Assembly: GCA_945903555.1 (NCBI GenBank)
Contig: CAMDOJ010000049.1
Location: 1-11,056, forward strand
Source: Chthoniobacter flavus
GTDB taxonomy: Bacteria; Verrucomicrobiota; Verrucomicrobiia; Chthoniobacterales; Terrimicrobiaceae
Length of the DNA stretch: 11,056 nt
Direction: 5' to 3'
This document shows positions 8,605 through 11,056 of the stretch, in pieces; the stretch's first letter is position 1, and every line of letters begins with the position of its first letter. The notes below the pieces were generated by a model. That model had not been told where the DNA came from. It worked only from the letters and a program-made list of their open reading frames with translations, and searched no databases. The position numbers were made by a program, and so were the translations under genes.

Positions 8605-8632
8605 GCGAGATAAAAAGTGACCACCGTCTCGC
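8605..8632 (+). repeat. Inverted repeat downstream of the nitroreductase gene
   Basis: GCGAGA (8605-8610) and TCTCGC (8627-8632) form a perfect 6-bp stem around a 16-base A-rich loop. It overlaps a short tandem GCGA run (8597-8609). No T-run follows, so it is not a standard intrinsic terminator, but it may stabilise the 3' end of the nitroreductase message or be part of the structured region that follows. Confidence 0.4.
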
Positions 8633-8634
8633 AA

Positions 8635-8684
8635 AGTCTATCGCCTAAGATTTTGCCTTAGCCTTTTCGCCGGACGCTTAGACT
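8635..8684 (+). repeat. Nested inverted repeats AGTCTA/TAGACT enclosing CTAAG/CTTAG
   Basis: AGTCTA (8635-8640) pairs perfectly with TAGACT (8679-8684). Inside it CTAAG (8645-8649) pairs with CTTAG (8657-8661) over a 7-base loop, followed by CCTTTT. The inner hairpin with its short T-run could act as a weak terminator for the nitroreductase transcript. Alternatively the whole element is the 5' part of an RNA that continues into 8714-8895. Confidence 0.4.
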
Positions 8685-8704
8685 CTCCTTGGTAATCTGT
8701 TGCT

Positions 8705-8930
8705 TTGCGCAAGGGGCATAACGCTGAAATCTACCCTTGTCCCTTTGAAATTGGACTTTGCAGCGGAAAAGAGGAGCATAGCCGTTTCGACCGTGTGGAG
8801 ACTGGTCTACTTTCTCGCACCCTCCCTATCGGAACCAAAGGAGCAGACCGCAGCACACAGGCGATCCCTCCGGCTCGTAGAGACGCCCTGTGCCCATCTA
8901 CTAAAATCCAAAAGCAAGCGGCTTTTGGTA
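8705..8930 (+). ncRNA. Candidate structured RNA of unknown family
   Basis: No protein gene is credible here, yet nested helices span the region: 8714-8720 with 8889-8895, 8730-8734 with 8877-8881, 8780-8784 with 8871-8875, 8787-8789 with 8862-8864, 8791-8792 with 8860-8861, 8793-8797 with 8854-8858, 8804-8808 with 8845-8849, and 8810-8813 with 8837-8840. Together they make about 36 base pairs in one closed, colinear fold. A separate arm (8735-8779, with GTCC/GGAC) is bulged on the 5' side, and a terminator-like hairpin (8908-8928) follows. The outer helix contains a G-U pair on the plus strand, which favours plus-strand transcription. The size would suit a 6S-like RNA, but I do not recognise 6S consensus, nor the conserved elements of RNase P RNA, tmRNA or SRP RNA. 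The 5' end is a guess and no clear promoter is seen. Confidence 0.4.
8903..8928 (-). terminator. Terminator-like hairpin for the minus-strand lipoprotein gene
   Basis: CCAAAAGC (8908-8915) and GCTTTTGG (8921-8928) form a perfect 8-bp stem with a 5-base loop. Read on the minus strand it starts just after the TAA of the lipoprotein gene (8931-8933) and is followed by ATTTTAG, a short T-run. On the plus strand the following bases (TATTACTC) are a poorer tail, but the hairpin may end transcription from both sides. Confidence 0.55.
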
Positions 8931-9347
8931 TTACTCTTGGCGAGGGGCTTCAGATGCCGGTGCAGAAGGACTCGCATCCGGCGTAGGCGTGACCAAAGCC
9001 ACGTTTTCTGCGGCACGACGAACCCCTTCTTCCGTATCAAATTTTGCAATAGCTAAAAGAGTCGAGTGGAAATCGTACCGGAGCGTGAAGGATTGACGAC
9101 GAAAGAGGTCGTACTGAACCGTATCGCCCTTTGCCTCCAACTCCTGAACCTGAACCTCCATCTTAGCAAAAGATTTTTCTAACGCTTCTTTCGTCTCCTT
9201 ATTCGGGGAACGCTTAAATGCATCTAAGTTGCGTTTGATTTCTTGAATCCGTGACGATGGTGAATCGCAACCCATGATCAAACAGAGTGCCATCAGGAGA
9301 AGCAGGCTTCCAAAACGAAAGAATAGAGTACGGGAAGAAGTTGTCAT
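8931..9347 (-). CDS. Small lipoprotein of unknown function
   Basis: This 138-residue protein starts with a lipoprotein signal peptide: Arg6 and Arg11, a hydrophobic core FGSLLLLMALCLI and the lipobox LIMGC with Cys27 as the likely lipidated residue. After it comes an Asp (C-D-S), which in enterobacteria would favour retention in the inner membrane; that rule may not hold here. Residues about 31-118 are charged and probably helical (heptad-like K/E-rich stretch 33-75), and the tail from 119 is Pro/Ala/Ser-rich and likely disordered. I do not recognise a family. The ATG at 9347 fits the signal peptide best; an upstream ATG at 9377 would add ten polar residues. The gene is divergent from tsaE with only 32 bases between starts and ends at a terminator-like hairpin. 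Confidence 0.72.
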   Translation of the reverse strand: MTTSSRTLFFRFGSLLLLMALCLIMGCDSPSSRIQEIKRNLDAFKRSPNKETKEALEKSFAKMEVQVQELEAKGDTVQYDLFRRQSFTLRYDFHSTLLAIAKFDTEEGVRRAAENVALVTPTPDASPSAPASEAPRQE

Positions 9348-9379
9348 CGCGGATTCCGAACCACTAGATTGGTTCATCT

Positions 9380-9829
9380 ATGCAAATCCTGCAATTCAAC
9401 AAAATCATTCCCGATGCGGGGCTTTTGTGCCTGACAGAGCTGGATACCCATCAAGCAGGATTCGATATCGGTATGTCTCTTCTGAGGCCAGTGACAATGA
9501 GCTTAACAGGGCCCCTCGGAGCTGGAAAAACAGCCTTCGTACGCGGACTCGCAGACGGCTTAGGCTGTGATCCAGCACAAGTTTCTAGCCCGACGTTTGC
9601 CTTGGTTCACGAATACCCCAACGGCAGATGGCCACTTGTGCACATGGATCTCTACCGCCTCCAATCTGCGGCAGAACTTGCGGGAATCGGCTTGGACGAT
9701 TATCTCGCGGAGGCACTCGTCATAGCCATCGAATGGGGGGAACGTTTCGAGGAGGAACTACCCACAGATACCATTCGAATCCATTTCCATATCGAGACCG
9801 ATACCCGCCGGATTACTGTCAAGCCATGA
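9380..9829 (+). CDS. tsaE: tRNA threonylcarbamoyladenosine biosynthesis ATPase TsaE
   Basis: TsaE is the ATPase that works with TsaB and TsaD to put the threonylcarbamoyl group on A37 of ANN-decoding tRNAs (t6A) in the cytoplasm. The 149 residues are of normal length (E. coli 153). The Walker A motif is GPLGAGKT (residues 44-51), followed by family-specific SPTFALVHEY (70-79), HMDLYRL (88-94) and EWGER (118-122). The ATG at 9380 has no Shine-Dalgarno sequence. Its stop overlaps the start of tsaB as ATGA, consistent with the shared pathway. Any promoter must lie inside the divergent lipoprotein gene or in the 32-base gap. Confidence 0.93.
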   Translation: MQILQFNKIIPDAGLLCLTELDTHQAGFDIGMSLLRPVTMSLTGPLGAGKTAFVRGLADGLGCDPAQVSSPTFALVHEYPNGRWPLVHMDLYRLQSAAELAGIGLDDYLAEALVIAIEWGERFEEELPTDTIRIHFHIETDTRRITVKP

Positions 9830-10401
9830 GAATACTGACTATCGAATGCTCCAGCTCGGTGGGAAGCGTTTCCCTCACTGAGAACGATCACCCTATTATC
9901 GTGAAATCGTTTGAGAATCCCCGTGGCCGAGGGGCTTTGCTTTTCACCGTTCTCGAAGAGGTGCTCGCCGACTCTGGCCAATTTGATCTTGTTCTCGTAG
10001 GCACAGGACCAGGCAGCTACAACGCTCTACGCTCGAGTATCGCTGCCGCTTGGGGAATCGCGAAAGCCCGCAAAATCCAAGTTCAAGGACTTTGCTCGGT
10101 GTTAGGCTATGATGCTCCCGAATACTTTGTGGTCGGTGATGCGCGCTCGAACCAGTGTTTTTTTGCGCATGTGTTGGAGGGATGTCTATCCAGCCCGATC
10201 GAGTTGCTATCACCAGAAATCGCCTCAACGAGACTGATATCCGGCATCCGTGTTTTTTCCACTGGAGCACCGCTTCTCGACGCAGAAATTCTCCACCCGA
10301 ACGCGACGGTGCTCGCGCGGTATGCCGCTCAATCTGGCCTCGCCGAACCCGTCTACCTGAAGCCGCCACACATCACCCAGAGCCGCCCGAAGGCGTTATG
10401 A
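9826..10401 (+). CDS. tsaB: tRNA threonylcarbamoyladenosine biosynthesis protein TsaB
   Basis: TsaB is the ASKHA-fold partner of the TsaD enzyme in t6A synthesis. The N-terminus ILTIECSSSVGSVSL, the central GTGPGSYNALR (residues 59-69), the DARSNQCFFA segment (105-114) and the C-terminal PVYLKPPH (175-182) follow the family order. The central motif departs from the usual GPGSYTGLR/GPGSFTGLR (Thr-Gly replaced by Asn-Ala). The protein is 191 residues, short of the more usual 220-230, with the loss in the C-terminal half. The ATG at 9826 overlaps the tsaE stop; the longer open frame upstream (from 9628) is inside tsaE and not real. TsaB lacks catalytic activity of its own in the family, so the divergent motif need not mean loss of function. 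Confidence 0.88.
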   Translation: MRILTIECSSSVGSVSLTENDHPIIVKSFENPRGRGALLFTVLEEVLADSGQFDLVLVGTGPGSYNALRSSIAAAWGIAKARKIQVQGLCSVLGYDAPEYFVVGDARSNQCFFAHVLEGCLSSPIELLSPEIASTRLISGIRVFSTGAPLLDAEILHPNATVLARYAAQSGLAEPVYLKPPHITQSRPKAL

Positions 10402-10420
10402 GCCTTATTTTTCTAGCTCG

Positions 10421-11056
10421 TTAAATTCCCGATCCCGCTGCTTGCTCTGTGGCTGAACTCGATTCCAGCTTGCGCGCAAAAGCATTGGCGAAATCGAGAA
10501 GTTGGCTGAGTGAGGCTTCCATCGTGCTTTCGCTCGTGAGGATTTCCAACTCCGCATTCGTTGGAGGCTCGTAGGGTGAGCTGACGCCGGTGAAGTCCGT
10601 GATCTCACCAGCGCGGGCCTTTTTATAAAGACCACGTGGATCCCGTTCCTCACAGACCTGCAATGGCGCATTGATGAAAACCTCGGCAAATGGAATGCCG
10701 TCCCGTTGGCAGATCTCACGGACACGCGCACGGTCGCTCTGGTATGGCGAAATGAGAGAACAAATCACGACCATGCCGGCTTCGGCCATAAGCTTGGCTG
10801 TTTCGCCCGCTCGACGGATGTTTTCCGAACGGTCCTCGGGCGAGAATTTGAGATTCGAACAAAGACCATGTCGAAGATTGTCCCCATCCAAAATGAATGT
10901 CGCCAATCCTCGGCGATGAAGTTGGTATTCGAGAGCAGTCGCAAGCGTGGACTTACCGGAACCGGACAAGCCCGTGAGCCAGAGAACGGATCCTCGATGG
11001 CCCAGCAATTCGCTGCGGTCTTCACGGGAAACGGGACTCAGTGTCCAAGTGATGTT
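10421..11056 (-). CDS. cysC: Adenylylsulfate (APS) kinase, 5' end outside window
   Basis: APS kinase phosphorylates adenosine 5'-phosphosulfate to PAPS, used for sulfate reduction or for sulfating sugars. The P-loop GLSGSGKST is at 10946-10972, followed by LDGDNLRHGL, SENIRR, SLISPYQSDR and the C-terminal DPRGLYKKARAGEI, all close to E. coli CysC. The frame continues to the window edge: the residues before the P-loop (NITWTLSPVSREDRSELLGHRG, read in short pieces) match the usual CysC N-terminus, so the TTG near 11008 is internal. The true start is probably only a few codons beyond the edge; if not, the gene may be a cysN-cysC fusion. Its stop is about 20 bases from the tsaB stop, so the two genes converge. 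Confidence 0.94.
   Translation of the reverse strand, partial: NITWTLSPVSREDRSELLGHRGSVLWLTGLSGSGKSTLATALEYQLHRRGLATFILDGDNLRHGLCSNLKFSPEDRSENIRRAGETAKLMAEAGMVVICSLISPYQSDRARVREICQRDGIPFAEVFINAPLQVCEERDPRGLYKKARAGEITDFTGVSSPYEPPTNAELEILTSESTMEASLSQLLDFANAFARKLESSSATEQAAGSGI

Noticed and set aside
8589..8930. tmRNA, RNase P RNA or SRP RNA
   Set aside because: No CCA-ended tRNA-like domain, no GAGGAAAGTCC element and no conserved GGAAGGAAGCAGC-type loop is visible on either strand.
8700..9056. Plus-strand open frames (118 and 93 codons) from TTG-type starts across the intergenic region
   Set aside because: Both run into the antisense of the lipoprotein gene, start with TTG, show no recognisable motif and have a composition typical of translated structured RNA.
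10398..10424. Eight-codon ORF (MSLIFLAR) overlapping the tsaB stop as ATGA, where rimI often follows tsaB
   Set aside because: It is too short to be a RimI remnant, there is no downstream similarity, and the minus-strand cysC gene begins immediately; the overlap is probably chance.

Overview
The window is ordinary chromosomal housekeeping DNA from a Gram-negative bacterium. An ADP-heptose epimerase (LPS core sugar), a probable outer-envelope lipoprotein and secreted or periplasmic proteins point to a double membrane. A DUF1844 protein, an atypical M24 peptidase and the near absence of Shine-Dalgarno sequences before most starts suggest the Planctomycetes-Verrucomicrobia-Chlamydiae side of the tree, most likely Verrucomicrobiota. 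That placement is an inference from family knowledge, not from a marker gene.

Layout: from the left edge to about 8590 all genes lie on the plus strand and are closely packed. They are an M16 zinc peptidase whose 5' end is outside the window, a DUF1844 protein 4 bases later, then after a 148-base gap an M24 (Xaa-Pro-type) peptidase whose stop overlaps the start of prfC (release factor 3) as ATGA. These are followed by a secreted TPR protein with a TTG start, an hldD-type epimerase, a small YkgJ-like cysteine-cluster protein and, after an 82-base gap, a nitroreductase. The region from 8589 to 8930 has no credible protein gene but holds a series of nested inverted repeats and is a candidate structured RNA. 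A minus-strand lipoprotein (8931-9347) ends right at a terminator-like hairpin and is divergent from tsaE-tsaB (9380-10401), two overlapping genes of the tRNA t6A modification pathway. These converge on a minus-strand APS kinase gene (cysC) that runs off the right edge.

How the genes work together: prfC (translation termination) and tsaE/tsaB (tRNA N6-threonylcarbamoyladenosine) are translation functions. hldD serves LPS core synthesis, cysC serves sulfate activation, and the two peptidases serve protein and peptide turnover. Apart from the tsaE-tsaB pair, the neighbours do not form one pathway. I see no mobile element, CRISPR array, tRNA or rRNA, and no clear previously undescribed protein system. 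The most interesting item is the unexplained structured intergenic region at 8589-8930.
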